A stretch of 64,000 nt of DNA from Hymenobacter polaris (GTDB lineage: Bacteria; Bacteroidota; Bacteroidia; Cytophagales; Hymenobacteraceae): positions 1,860,001 through 1,924,000 of the forward strand of contig NZ_JABBGH010000001.1 in NCBI RefSeq assembly GCF_012927305.1, read 5' to 3'. Of this stretch, positions 8,700 to 17,192 are shown one piece after another. Every line of letters starts with the position of its first letter. Position 1 is the first letter of the stretch. The notes beneath the pieces are model-generated. The model saw only the letters and a list, made by a program, of their open reading frames with translations, did not search any database and was not told the origin of the DNA. A program made the position numbers and the translations under genes.

Positions 8700-8954
8700 A
8701 TGAAGCTGGCTATCTTTCAGAAGCTGCGCCCCGCCGCGCAGGCGAGCATTGTCTTGGCCATAGGCACTTACCTGCATTATCGCCTAGAGGCCGGCCGAAC
8801 GGTGCATCTCTATTACCTGGCAGGGGAAGGCAAAGGGTTTTTCATCGAGGTAGCCCATAAGCTACCGCACGGCAGCCCCGTCGTAGTGAACAGCTTTGAG
8901 CAATTCGATTTGCTGGCCGACTATGTCACGGCCATCAGCCTACCGGCTAGCTAG
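8700..8954 (+). CDS. Small conserved-looking hypothetical protein
   Basis: 84 residues, no signal peptide. The middle part (YLHYRLEAGRTVHLYYLAGE followed by GKGFFIEV) resembles the protein encoded at 19425-19619 in layout (hydrophobic start, then a strand-rich GxGFFVEV-like end), so the two may be paralogues of a lineage-specific family. Function unknown. It starts 9 nt after the preceding small gene and is probably cotranscribed with it. Confidence 0.6.
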   Translation: MKLAIFQKLRPAAQASIVLAIGTYLHYRLEAGRTVHLYYLAGEGKGFFIEVAHKLPHGSPVVVNSFEQFDLLADYVTAISLPAS

Positions 8955-9125
8955 CGTACCATCTATCGTCTAAAGTCCAGCGTCGGCCCTCGGGCCGGCA
9001 GCTGGCACCAATCACCAATCACCCCAGGCGGCGGGCCCTAGGGCTGCAACGCACCACCGACGTGCGCCTTGGGGCACCCCGGCGCTCCTAGGGCGTTCAT
9101 TCACCTACGCCTGGCCAGGCACGGC

Positions 9126-9154
9126 AAGCCCCAGCCTCCCCGGCCGGGGCTTTT
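9126..9154 (+). terminator. Hairpin terminator after the 8472-8954 gene pair
   Basis: AAGCCCC pairs with GGGGCTTTT, followed by T residues; it lies about 170 nt after the stop. Confidence 0.5.
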
Positions 9155-9319
9155 AGCAGCTAACGCAGCTGCCCAGCCCGCCTGCCTCCCAAGCCAACGC
9201 TCACCCTACTCCCCGGCAGCACCAGTGGCCCCGCGTGGGCCAAGCCATGCGAAGCGGCGGCTGCAGGCACACCCCATCGCACGCGCGGGGGCAGGTGGAT
9301 GCTGCCTGCAAGACACAAA

Positions 9320-9340
9320 AAAAGCCCTTAACGGGCTTTT
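9320..9340 (-). terminator. Terminator of the tRNA transcript
   Basis: On the minus strand AAAAGCCCG...GGGCTTTTTTT forms a short hairpin with a T-run, 15 nt past the tRNA-Arg 3' end. Confidence 0.8.
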
Positions 9341-9354
9341 ATGCGGGGTTTGTG

Positions 9355-9428
9355 TGGCCCCAATTGGATTCGAACCAATGACCGGCTGCTTAGAAGGCAG
9401 CTGCTCTATCCAGCTGAGCTATGGGGTC
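9355..9428 (-). tRNA. tRNA-Arg (anticodon TCT)
   Basis: 74-nt cloverleaf on the minus strand: D arm GCTCAGCTGGATAGAGC, anticodon arm GCTGC-CTTCTAA-GCAGC (anticodon TCT), T arm ATTGG-TTCGAAT-CCAAT. The acceptor stem has one A-C mismatch at position 2. CCA is not encoded. It is transcribed with the tRNA-Pro 18 nt upstream. Confidence 0.95.
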
Positions 9429-9446
9429 AAATCCACTTCATTATAG

Positions 9447-9520
9447 TCGGGGTGGCAGGATTCGAACCTACGACCTTCTGCTCCCAAAGCAGACGCGATA
9501 CCGGGCTACGCTACACCCCG
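9447..9520 (-). tRNA. tRNA-Pro (anticodon TGG)
   Basis: 74-nt cloverleaf on the minus strand with perfect acceptor stem CGGGGTG/CACCCCG, anticodon loop TTTGGGA (anticodon TGG) and T arm GTAGG-TTCGAAT-CCTGC. First gene of a two-tRNA transcript. Confidence 0.96.
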
Positions 9521-9593
9521 AAAAACTAACTATGAGCTGAACTCTATCAAGTATCTGCCTTGGTTAAGAGGCAAATAACTCACAGGTTTAACT

Positions 9594-9902
9594 TCACCAT
9601 GCACTAGCGAAGAAGAGATTACTGGCTGCTTCTTCGTAGGTAATCCGTTTGATTGGGACAAAGGTACGCCACGCAGCCTGCACGGGCAATTGCTGGCCAG
9701 CAAATTGGGGCGGGAGCGCGGCATTGCCAAGCGTCCACGAGCCCCTGCCCGCCTGCTGGCGCGAGATGGTGGGCAGCACCAACAGGTTAGGCGCGGCCCG
9801 GTTTTTCAGGTAGGAGGAGGGCCGCCAAACCTGGGCCATGCCTAGGGGTAAGCCGCGCGCCACTCCTGCTGGGTCGTAGCTTCTGCGTAGCTTGGGAGGC
9901 AT
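9594..9902 (-). CDS. Hypothetical protein, doubtful
   Basis: A 102-codon frame with no recognised motif, basic and rich in Arg and Ala. It could be a real short gene lying divergent to the gene at 9918, with only 15 nt between the starts, or chance. No signal peptide or membrane segment. I include it because nothing else explains these 300 bases. Confidence 0.3.
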   Translation of the reverse strand: MPPKLRRSYDPAGVARGLPLGMAQVWRPSSYLKNRAAPNLLVLPTISRQQAGRGSWTLGNAALPPQFAGQQLPVQAAWRTFVPIKRITYEEAASNLFFASAW

Positions 9903-9917
9903 TTAATCAGCCCGCAC

Positions 9918-10199
9918 ATGAGCGAAGAAGAAAAAGAGTCGGCCTTACGCTATTTCCGCACGCTACTCGCCACGGAGCAGGATGCCGCCAGCTGGCAAAA
10001 TATAGTGAGCACGGCACTTGAGGCCGAGAACCGCGTCGATAGCCCCTTCCAATTTATGGTGGTTAGCTCGGAAATGAGCGACCTGGCCAATGCGCACCTG
10101 GAGATGGCGGCCAAGGTTCGGCGGGCCATAGCCTACATAGAGGCTACCCCGGCCGCGGTGCTGACGCACGAGGCGATTCAGACGGTAATGGACCACTAG
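9918..10199 (+). CDS. Small acidic hypothetical protein
   Basis: 93 residues, strongly acidic N-terminus (MSEEEKESALRYF), predicted mostly helical, no signal or membrane segment. Not recognised. Codon use matches the host and there is a clear ATG; likely a cytosolic protein of unknown role. Confidence 0.55.
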   Translation: MSEEEKESALRYFRTLLATEQDAASWQNIVSTALEAENRVDSPFQFMVVSSEMSDLANAHLEMAAKVRRAIAYIEATPAAVLTHEAIQTVMDH

Positions 10200-10500
10200 C
10201 GGGGCCCGCGCCAGGCAAGCAAAGCAGCTCGGTTTATTGGCGAACTACCTTGCCGCCGTGTGCCTGCCGGTTGCTAGGCCGCCAAGCTTCCAGCAGCTTA
10301 AAAGCGTAGCGCTAGGGCAAGCATGCTGGCCGCGAGCCCTAGGGTCAATACGCGCCATTAACGCGCGTATTGAGGTGACTGGGCGCCCCTACGGGTGTGC
10401 TTCCAGGCGCAACCTGCCACGCGATGAAAAAAGCGTCGCTATAAATAACGAAGGTTTTTTGCGGCTGTTGGCCAGGCTTTTTGGGCTGGTGGAGGTAGGG
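10200..10500. other. Gene-free stretch
   Basis: No convincing gene. Holds a perfect 11-bp inverted repeat (TCAATACGCGC, 10345-10355, with 10363-10373) and a CCCTAGGG site. Confidence 0.5.
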
Positions 10501-10965
10501 CTAGCGAGTAGTAGCCTGGCGCGCTAAGCGTCGGCGCACATCGTCGTGCTGGCGGTAGCAATTCATTTCGGCGGAATAAGGACCGGTATTCCAGAAAGGA
10601 TTAAAGGCTTCCAGGCTGGTGCGCAACTGGCTAAACTCTTTCTCCTGGGCTACGCTCAGCAAAATAACCGTCGAATCGGCTTGCAGGGCGGCGTAGCGGC
10701 CAGCCAGCAGCTGCTCAAGGGCCTGAATCTCAGTGCCGCCCTTATCGGGCTTGGGCAGCTTGCCCGTGGGGGTGCGCTTTTGCGGAATGGCGTGGGTGCC
10801 GAAGGTAGCCGGCACCACAAACAGCGTTTCTTTTTGCCGGCGGTTGTTGGCGGCCGAGCCGACCGCCATGCTGGTACCAATGCCAGCGAGGCGCACCAAG
10901 GGCGCGAGCTGCGCCTGCGCCCGGAAGCCAAGCACGAGTAACAGCGGGAGTACGGCGTGTTTCAT
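10501..10965 (-). CDS. Exported hypothetical protein
   Basis: About 154 residues with a signal peptide (MKHAVLPLLLVLGFRAQAQ). The mature part begins with a short glycine-rich hydrophobic segment (VRLAGIGTSMAVGSAANNRR), then a charged helical region ending in a cysteine-containing tail. Not recognised. The second Met (10965) is chosen as start because it directly precedes the signal; a Met two codons upstream (10971) is possible. Monocistronic. Confidence 0.6.
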   Translation of the reverse strand: MKHAVLPLLLVLGFRAQAQLAPLVRLAGIGTSMAVGSAANNRRQKETLFVVPATFGTHAIPQKRTPTGKLPKPDKGGTEIQALEQLLAGRYAALQADSTVILLSVAQEKEFSQLRTSLEAFNPFWNTGPYSAEMNCYRQHDDVRRRLARQATTR

Positions 10966-11592
10966 AACCAAAGTTATGGTTCAGCTTGCTGTCTTTCGGC
11001 AACGAATCCCTTGAAATACTGAGCGCCTTACGGCGGGCCGCCCCCAACCAGAGTACCGCGGCATGCAACTGGCTGTTTGCTGCTCGCGCGCTACCCTAGC
11101 TCCGCAGCCAGTCAGGCCCTAAGCTGGAGCGCTGCGCTAACTATGGGTGTTAACGAAGCAGTAGAAATAATAGCAGCCTAACTAATTTTCTACTGGTTGA
11201 AGTTGAGGTGGTTGATGGTGGCACCGGACTTGATGCGGGGCTGCAGCGGGCCACGCACACGTCCTTTTGGCGCGGGCGAAGCCTAGGTGGGGCCGGGCTA
11301 CCAGGCGTGCTGCTACAGCTCTTCCCAGGTGAGGTGGCACTCCTTAGCCCTATGGGCAGGCCCGCGTGTCGCTCGCAGCCTGGCGCACCGGCCGCCTATC
11401 CCCCCAAGGTAGATGACGCGGTGGCCAGTGGCAGCGGCAACGCTGTGCAGGAAGAAGCGCATCTCGGGCTCGGGTATAAGTACAAGGAGAGTAGCTGGTA
11501 GAACAGGCCGGCCCAGTTAGCACCGGGTGCTAGCACTATCAACGCGGCGGGCTCGCTTACGTAAGGTAGAGCTTATAGACGAGCTAGTCCCT
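10966..11592. other. Gene-free stretch with possible decayed coding DNA
   Basis: No intact gene. On the minus strand, 11436-11475 reads EMRFFLHSVAAATGHRVIYL and 11197-11259 reads GPLQPRIKSGATINHLNFNQ before a stop; both look protein-like but are separated by stops and frame changes. Confidence 0.4.
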
Positions 11593-12015
11593 ATGCACCA
11601 CATCATCTACCTGAGCCAGGCGACTATCCCCTTCAATGAGGCGCAGTTGCAGCACCTGCTCACGCAGGCCCGCGACTTCAACCAGATGCACCAGGTGACG
11701 GGCATGCTGCTCTACGGCAACGACCAATTTTTTCAGGTGCTGGAGGGAGAAAAGGCCACGGTGCAGCTCCTGTACGCGCACATCAGCCAGGACCCGCGGC
11801 ACCGCGATGTCATCACCTACGCGGACAAAGCCATTCCCAAGCGGGCGTTTATGGACTGGAGCATGGCTTTTCAGGCTCTGCCACCGCAGCAGCTGATTGA
11901 ATTTGCAGGCTACATCTCGCCGGCCGAGGTTCAGCTAGAGCGCACCAACCTCGGCCAAGCCGACACGCTGCTGCTGCAATTGCTACGCTCGTTTGTACTG
12001 CCCGAGGGTAGCTAA
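11593..12015 (+). CDS. BLUF-domain blue-light photoreceptor
   Basis: Short BLUF protein (140 residues) that would bind FAD and sense blue light. The domain fills the first 95 residues: MHHIIYLSQA carries the conserved Tyr, ARDFNQMHQVTGMLLYGND the Asn of the flavin pocket, FFQVLEGEK the key Gln, and FMDWSMAF the Trp/Met segment. The C-terminus adds a helical cap and no output domain, as in SlrB/PixD-type single-domain BLUF proteins, so signalling would go through a protein partner. The start is the Met directly before the first strand, not the frame opening at 11527. No partner gene is adjacent. Confidence 0.92.
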   Translation: MHHIIYLSQATIPFNEAQLQHLLTQARDFNQMHQVTGMLLYGNDQFFQVLEGEKATVQLLYAHISQDPRHRDVITYADKAIPKRAFMDWSMAFQALPPQQLIEFAGYISPAEVQLERTNLGQADTLLLQLLRSFVLPEGS

Positions 12016-12131
12016 GCCCCGCGTAGGCAGCTATTGGGCCGGGGCTTGGGGCTAAGCAGCGGGGGTAAGACCAGTTGGAGATTTAGGAAAGTTTGGCGGG
12101 CGAGGCTTCCCCCGGCACTCGGCTGGCTGGG

Positions 12132-12139
12132 TAGCTTTG
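12132..12139 (+). promoter_or_regulatory. -7 promoter box very close to the start at 12147
   Basis: TAGCTTTG matches TAnnTTTG and ends 7 nt before the ATG, implying a leaderless or nearly leaderless transcript. Confidence 0.45.
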
Positions 12140-12146
12140 CAGTCTG

Positions 12147-12560
12147 ATGAGCCCCTCCACTATCTACTTTCAAAGTGCCGCCGGCCTGGTCCTGGAACAT
12201 ACCCTTGACCGCTACGCCGAACTACGCTACCTGCCCAGTAAGCGCCAGCCCGGCGAGCTGGCGACCCTGCTCACCCAGCTCGGGCGGCTACTGCTGGCGC
12301 GGGGCTGGCACAAATTTCTGTCAGACAATCGGCAGATGACGCCTTACTCGGCCGACGAAAAGCAATGGTTCACCAGCCAGTGGCTGCCGGGCCTGGTGCC
12401 CCGGCCCAACCCGCTGACGGGCGTCGTCATCCTTCCCGAGCAGGTAGTGGCTCGCCTGTCCTTTTTAGAAATGTCGATGAAGGCGGGCGGGGGCTCCCTG
12501 CGCTACCGCACGTTTCACGAGCTTGACGAAGCGCTAGCCTACCTGGTAGCCACCGAGTAG
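12147..12560 (+). CDS. Hypothetical protein (STAS/SpoIIAA-like pattern)
   Basis: 137 residues, cytosolic. The pattern of a strand-rich start (STIYFQSAAGLVLEH), a central RGWHKFLSDNRQMTPYS segment and a late LSFLEMSMK helix resembles small Bacteroidota proteins sometimes called SpoIIAA- or STAS-like; I infer this weakly from layout only. A promoter-like TAGCTTTG sits 7 nt before the ATG. It lies 131 nt downstream of the BLUF gene on the same strand, so a functional link is possible but unproven. Confidence 0.6.
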   Translation: MSPSTIYFQSAAGLVLEHTLDRYAELRYLPSKRQPGELATLLTQLGRLLLARGWHKFLSDNRQMTPYSADEKQWFTSQWLPGLVPRPNPLTGVVILPEQVVARLSFLEMSMKAGGGSLRYRTFHELDEALAYLVATE

Positions 12561-13052
12561 CAGGGAAGTTGGGCGGCGCTGGTTGGCGGCCCTAGGCCCA
12601 CGGTGAGGCATAGCAGCCCCCAGCTGCCTGCTTATGCAAGTCCTTGGCTTTATTTGGCCCGAGTCCGTGTCTTATCCGGGCTTATTGCGCGCAGCAGCTA
12701 GGTGGCAGCTTTCTGTACTACCTCAGCTAGTTGGCCAGCTACCGGCTGTCACACGCGGCGAGGCCTAGTACTTTAGCAAGATGAAGTAGGTATTTACCCA
12801 TTATATCCAGCGGGTAACCATGTCTCTTTTAAAGGGAAATTGTCCTACGTCGGCCGCCACCGGGCATCGTAGGTTTGAGCTTGTCAAGGCGCTGGTACGC
12901 TTCCTACTGCTGACGCCTCGTAGGCGCTGAACTAAAAGAATTTAGCTGCCCCTATTTGCCCCGTGCCAGCCCGCCTGGCTACAGCCGTTCCGCTCTTTTT
13001 TGGCACAAGCCCGCTTGCGCCGTCTTTTCTCCCACCCTTTTCCACATTTATC
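12561..13052. other. Gene-free stretch
   Basis: No gene, RNA or clear repeat seen between the 12147 gene and the glycosidase. Confidence 0.5.
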
Positions 13053-13991
13053 ATGCTTATCGGAACCGTCCGAGCCGCGCGGCCCTTGGCCCTATTCGGC
13101 ACCCTGCTCACCCTATTCTTCGCCGCCTGCCAGCAAAAAGAAGACTTGCCTACCCCCGCCAGCACGCAAGCGTCCACGGATGCGGTAGGCGTAACGGGCA
13201 CGAAAACCGTTTGCTACGTGGAGGTTAATAACAACAACTTCAACAACATCGCCAAGTACTCGCTCTCATCAGGCCAGCCCTTGTTCGACATCGGTATCAT
13301 TTTCGCGGCCAACATCAACTACAACACGTCGACGCAGAAAGCGACGCTGTTTTTTAACTCGCAGGTCACCAACGTACTAAACAACCGGGCCACTTACATC
13401 CAGCCGGTGCAGGCGCGGGGCACGAAGGTGCTTTTGTCTATTTTGGGCAACCACCAGGGCGCCGGCATCAGCAATTTCCCCAGTCAGGCGGCGGCCCAAG
13501 ATTTTGCCCAGCAGCTAGCCAATGCGGTGAACACCTACGGGCTGGATGGCATTGACTTCGACGACGAGTACGCCGACTACGGCACTAATGGCACGGGGCA
13601 GCCCAACAACTCCTCGTTCGTGTACTTGGTGAGTGCCCTGCGGAATCTGCTACCGAACAAGATTATCTCGTTCTACTTCTACGGGCCGGCCTCCAGCCGC
13701 TTGTCCTACAACGGGGTGACGGTGGGCTCGAAGGTGAACTACAGCTGGAATGCCGTGTACGGGACCTACTCGGTGCCCAACGTACCAGGCTTGGCCAAGG
13801 CGAACCTAGGGCCGGCGGCCGTGCAAATCACGGCTACCTCTTCTGCGACGGCCGCCACGCTAGCCACCCGGACTAAAACCGACGGCTACGGTATTTACCT
13901 CACCTACGACCTGCCCAACACCAACTCCGCCTCCTACCTGTCGAGCATTTCTAACGTCCTGTACGGAAAGGCTACTACGTATATGCCCTGA
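13053..13991 (+). CDS. GH18 endo-beta-N-acetylglucosaminidase-like lipoprotein
   Basis: Secreted glycoside hydrolase of family 18, Endo H/Endo F type, which cuts the chitobiose core of N-glycans. The N-terminus (LTLFFAACQQKE) is a lipobox with Cys near residue 26, so the enzyme is probably surface- or membrane-anchored. The catalytic motif GLDGIDFDDEYADYG (DxxDxDxE form) lies near residue 165, with the acid/base Glu at about 172. Residues 40-80 contain CYVEVNNNNFNNIAKY, the first barrel strand. The length of 312 residues fits. The start at ATG 13053 directly precedes the signal; 30 upstream codons were dropped. Followed by a terminator. Confidence 0.88.
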   Translation: MLIGTVRAARPLALFGTLLTLFFAACQQKEDLPTPASTQASTDAVGVTGTKTVCYVEVNNNNFNNIAKYSLSSGQPLFDIGIIFAANINYNTSTQKATLFFNSQVTNVLNNRATYIQPVQARGTKVLLSILGNHQGAGISNFPSQAAAQDFAQQLANAVNTYGLDGIDFDDEYADYGTNGTGQPNNSSFVYLVSALRNLLPNKIISFYFYGPASSRLSYNGVTVGSKVNYSWNAVYGTYSVPNVPGLAKANLGPAAVQITATSSATAATLATRTKTDGYGIYLTYDLPNTNSASYLSSISNVLYGKATTYMP

Positions 13992-14052
13992 GGCCAGCGC
14001 CTACGGCGTAGCTACTCTAAGGTAAGCTAGCTGCTAGCCTGGCCCGGTTAGT

Positions 14053-14077
14053 AAAGCCCCGCGATGAGCGGGGCTTT
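14053..14077. terminator. Terminator after the GH18 gene
   Basis: AAAGCCCCGC pairs with GCGGGGCTTT around GATGA, then a run of T. Confidence 0.9.
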
Positions 14078-14183
14078 TTTTTTGAGTGTTCCGAACCGGG
14101 CTTTTTGGGCTGGCGAAGGGCCTAGGGTGGGGGCTGCCAGGCCAAGCGCACTGAAGGTCACTAATTTTACGTAGCTTGAATTC

Positions 14184-14630
14184 ATGAAGCATTTCCTACT
14201 CGCGGCCGGGCTGCTGGGTCTGTTGGCCAACTGCTCACGAAATGGGGACGAGCCGGCGCCAATCCCTGCCCCGCTGCTAGCTGGGCACTGGGTAGCCGAT
14301 GCGGTGTACAGCAAGCCGATAACCGATTACGGTAATATCTACCTGCGGCAACTGGCCTCCAGCGGGAAAGTGGAGCTAGACGGCACCATCCTTACCGTTT
14401 CCCCAGCGGCTTTTTTGGGAGGGGCTGCTACCGCCTCGGCCAGTACTAGCTACTCGCTGCAACTGCCCCTGCTTAGCTATGCCTCCCAGGCGAGCGGCGC
14501 CGGGGCGGTCGATTCTTTTTTGCACGTAACGGCCACGTCTTTCGTCTGGCATCACTACCAGTACGCGCCTAACCCAAGTGCGCCGGCTTATTACCCCGGC
14601 GACCTGGTTTTCGCTACGTTCCACCGCTAG
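14184..14630 (+). CDS. Hypothetical lipoprotein
   Basis: 148 residues. The signal MKHFLLAAGLLGLLANC ends in a lipobox with Cys17, so it is a lipoprotein. The mature part begins with a short Pro-rich linker then LAGHWVADAVY, a lipocalin-like opening seen in many small Bacteroidota lipoproteins, and is otherwise strand-rich. A second lipoprotein of similar size and layout lies at 16326-16745. Flanked by terminators on both sides, so monocistronic. Confidence 0.75.
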   Translation: MKHFLLAAGLLGLLANCSRNGDEPAPIPAPLLAGHWVADAVYSKPITDYGNIYLRQLASSGKVELDGTILTVSPAAFLGGAATASASTSYSLQLPLLSYASQASGAGAVDSFLHVTATSFVWHHYQYAPNPSAPAYYPGDLVFATFHR

Positions 14631-14690
14631 TCGCCCCGTGCGATGCCTGCTACTCGCCGCCGGACTGTGGGACCAGGAAGGAGTCCCAAA

Positions 14691-14718
14691 AAAGCCCCGC
14701 CGGGAAGGGCGGGGCTTT
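14691..14718. terminator. Terminator after the 14184 lipoprotein gene
   Basis: AAAGCCCCGCC pairs with GGGCGGGGCTTT around a short loop. Confidence 0.85.
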
Positions 14719-14779
14719 CGGGCAGGGCGAAGGGGAAAGTGGTAGAAAAGCTCCTTTACCGGCTGCTTAGCCGGAAGCC

Positions 14780-15058
14780 CTAGTTTTTGGGCTTGTGGGC
14801 TTTGACGGTGCTCGTAGTGCCCGAGGGGGTCGTACCAACGGGCTTGCCGGTCGCGTCCACGGGGTTGTTCGAGGTCGCCGCATCCGGGGTGCCCGCCGTG
14901 CTCGAGCGGTTGGGCGCCATGCTGCCCGAGTTGCCCGGGGTGGCTTTGCTGGCTGGGCGCTTACCCATGCGAGCGGTACCGGTGGGGGTGGTCTGCGCCT
15001 GGGTGGTAAAGCTCAGCATACCCGCAACGCCCAAGGCTGCCAAAAGTGTCTTACGCAT
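14780..15058 (-). CDS. Small exported low-complexity protein
   Basis: 92 residues: signal peptide MRKTLLAALGVAGMLSFTTQAQ, then a disordered Ser/Thr/Pro/Gly-rich tail ending in KAHKPKN. No domain. Exported small proteins of this kind are common and of unknown function in Bacteroidota. Monocistronic. Confidence 0.6.
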   Translation of the reverse strand: MRKTLLAALGVAGMLSFTTQAQTTPTGTARMGKRPASKATPGNSGSMAPNRSSTAGTPDAATSNNPVDATGKPVGTTPSGTTSTVKAHKPKN

Positions 15059-15210
15059 AGGAATTTACTAAAAAGCTCGTGGAAAGGAGAAAGCTATCCT
15101 ACGCAAGGCAGTAGCAAGAGTTTGCGAGGAGCGGCAGGGCGCGGCGGTGATTGCTGGCCGGGCTCTTTGGGCCTAGCGGTTGGTGGACTTGCGTGGGGCC
15201 CTAGGGCCCG

Positions 15211-15837
15211 CTACCGTGGAAATTGGTAGCTCACGTAAAGCTGCAAGGCGCGGTTGCGCACCGCTGAACCGGAGAAATTATTGTTGACCGCGTTTAGCAA
15301 GCCTCCATTGTAGCGCAAACCCAGGCCAGGCCCGCCCGGCACTTGGTAGCCAATGCCGGCGACGTAGCCCAAGTCTACGCGGTGAAAATAGTCGCTCACG
15401 GTTTGGTCGCCCGCGCCGGCACCGGGGCCCGGCCCCTCGTAGTGGCCGCGGGCGAGCAGCAGCAGGCCCAGCTGCGGACCCGCTTCTAAGTAGGCATTGC
15501 CGACGTGCAGGCGGGCCACTACGGGTAGGTCGAGGTAGTGCAGGCGCTGGCGATTGTCATAGTGCGTGGAACCGACAACCACCTCGTCGCGCGTGCCCTT
15601 TTGCGAATAGAGTAGCTCGGCTTGCAAGGCAAAAGTTCGAGTAAACGTACGAGTAGCCGTCACGCCAGCGTGGAAGCCACACAGGTCACGGTTACTTGCT
15701 AAACTTCGGTTGGTGAGGCTGGTGAGCGAGGCCCCGCCCTTGAGGCCAACAGCCAGGCTAGGAGTAGCCTGCTGGGCCTGGGCCGCCAGCGGAGCGGCGG
15801 CGAGCAGCGCCAGCGGAAAAGGTAATAGATTACGCAT
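15211..15837 (-). CDS. Outer-membrane beta-barrel protein (PorT-like family)
   Basis: 208 residues with signal peptide (MRNLLPFPLALLAAAPLAAQ) and an eight-strand-like alternating pattern ending in an aromatic-terminated strand (LQLYVSYQFPR). Segments such as LAVGLKGGASLTSL, FALQAELLYSQKGT, LHYLDLPVVARLHV and YLEAGPQLGLLL match the outer-membrane beta-barrel (PorT/OmpW-like) domain common in Bacteroidota. Role unknown. The start is the Met before the signal; a Met two codons earlier (15843) is possible. Confidence 0.85.
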   Translation of the reverse strand: MRNLLPFPLALLAAAPLAAQAQQATPSLAVGLKGGASLTSLTNRSLASNRDLCGFHAGVTATRTFTRTFALQAELLYSQKGTRDEVVVGSTHYDNRQRLHYLDLPVVARLHVGNAYLEAGPQLGLLLLARGHYEGPGPGAGAGDQTVSDYFHRVDLGYVAGIGYQVPGGPGLGLRYNGGLLNAVNNNFSGSAVRNRALQLYVSYQFPR

Positions 15838-15898
15838 GAACAAGATGAAGCCTAGCTGAACGCTCTAAAGCTACGCCCGCCACCCAACTTCTCAAGCC

Positions 15899-16033
15899 CT
15901 AGGCCAGGTACTTCACTAGTAAACCCGCTACCGCAGTGAGGGCAAAAAGCAATAGGGCGAAGCGGTCGGCTTGTCGGCACTGGGGCGAGCGTGGAGCAGT
16001 GTCGGCTACAGGGGCGAAGGGCGTGAAGAGCAT
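15899..16033 (-). CDS. Possible 44-residue membrane protein
   Basis: Short frame starting at ATG 16031-16033: a polar N-terminal half followed by one hydrophobic helix (FALLLFALTAVAGLLVKYLA) up to the stop. Similar single-helix small proteins are common but easily missed. Support rests only on the membrane segment and on codon use. Confidence 0.35.
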   Translation of the reverse strand: MLFTPFAPVADTAPRSPQCRQADRFALLLFALTAVAGLLVKYLA

Positions 16034-16325
16034 GGCAAGTAGGCAAAAAGTGGTACGGGGTGCGGTAGTTATCGCTCGCCTGGCTGGTGCGTTACACCAA
16101 ACAAGGCGGGGGGTTCAGGGAGAGCACGGCAGCTACCAAGCAGCCAGCGGCGCTATTTTCGGGCCGCCTCTCCCCTACCCGCAACGACGTGCTCGCCTCC
16201 AACCCGCTGTTTGGAGTGCTGGCTATCTCGCTGGTTGCGGAGAGCATGGATTACTAGTTAAGTGGAGAACGCTCGTGCAACCCTTAGCCTATTTGGTCGG
16301 TCAACCCTACTACTCCCTTTTCCCC

Positions 16326-16745
16326 ATGCGCAAGCACTTACTCGCCCTCGCTTTCCTAACCAGCTTACTCGCTGGCTGTAAACGCGATAATCCGGCCCCA
16401 CTACCCCCTCCACTCTACGGCAGCACCTGGAGCCTGACCACGCGCACCGTGGTGGCTACGGGCCCGAGTGGCACGCCAACCACGACCACCTCTAGCATTG
16501 CGAGCGGCGCGTTCAGCATCGTGTATCCCGGTGATGGAACGTACCGCTTGATGACCGGCGGAGCTACGGCCACAGGTAAGTGCGACTACGATGGTAAAAC
16601 CATCACTATCTACAACACCGTGGGAGCCAGCCAGACCCGCGTCATGACCATCAAAAGTCTGACGGACACGCAGCTGGTAACGGAAGAGAAAACGCAGGAC
16701 GCGACAACCTACTACACTTCTACTGACACATACACGCGACTGTGA
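16326..16745 (+). CDS. Hypothetical lipoprotein, lipocalin-like
   Basis: 139 residues. MRKHLLALAFLTSLLAGC is a lipoprotein signal with lipobox LLAGC. The mature part starts after a Pro linker with LYGSTWSLTTRTV, then repeated strands (YRLMTGGATATGKCDYDGKT) resembling lipocalin-like domains. The much longer frame opening at 15936 is rejected because it would bury the signal. Likely paralogous in layout to the 14184 gene. A terminator follows. Confidence 0.75.
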   Translation: MRKHLLALAFLTSLLAGCKRDNPAPLPPPLYGSTWSLTTRTVVATGPSGTPTTTTSSIASGAFSIVYPGDGTYRLMTGGATATGKCDYDGKTITIYNTVGASQTRVMTIKSLTDTQLVTEEKTQDATTYYTSTDTYTRL

Positions 16746-16768
16746 AAAGCAGTGCGCTAGTACCCAGG

Positions 16769-16796
16769 GCCCCGGCTACGCTAGCCGAGGCTTTTT
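16769..16796. terminator. Terminator after the 16326 lipoprotein gene
   Basis: GCCCCGGCTA pairs with TAGCCGAGGC (one mismatch) followed by TTTTT. Confidence 0.75.
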
Positions 16797-17192
16797 CATA
16801 CCTTATTGGCCGGGCTCTTTGGGCTTGCGTGGGGCCCTAGGGGTGGGAGGCGCAGTCCTGCCCGAGGCCTTCGCCGCCGGCCAGTAGTGATACACTGCGC
16901 CGCTTACTGGCTGGCACCTAGTACTCCTATCCCGTATTCCTCCTAAGCTAATAGCCACCCACGAAGTCTGCTGCCGACTACCTGGCCGCCGCAAAAGCTA
17001 AGATTACTAAGGTGACGCCTAGGCCAGGTGCAGCAGATTTTCTATCGGGCAATGCGTCAAGTAGTAGCATCGCTAGCACCACGGCTTCTTTGTGGGCTGC
17101 GACGCGCCGGCATGCCCGATGACACTCAGCGAAACCCGCCCCCACGATACCCACAAGCAGGTGGCCGAGACCTGGAGTACACGGGCCCAGGG
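16797..17192. other. Gene-free stretch
   Basis: No convincing gene; two CCTAGG sites. Short open frames lack any protein-like feature. Confidence 0.5.

Larger units (their letters stand above)
8955..9354. other. Gene-free stretch before the tRNA pair
   Basis: Contains two terminators (9126-9154; 9320-9340) and two CCTAGGG sites. No gene seen. Confidence 0.6.

Noticed and set aside
15936..16325. N-terminal extension of the 16326 lipoprotein
   Set aside because: It would bury a clear lipoprotein signal and has no protein-like features.
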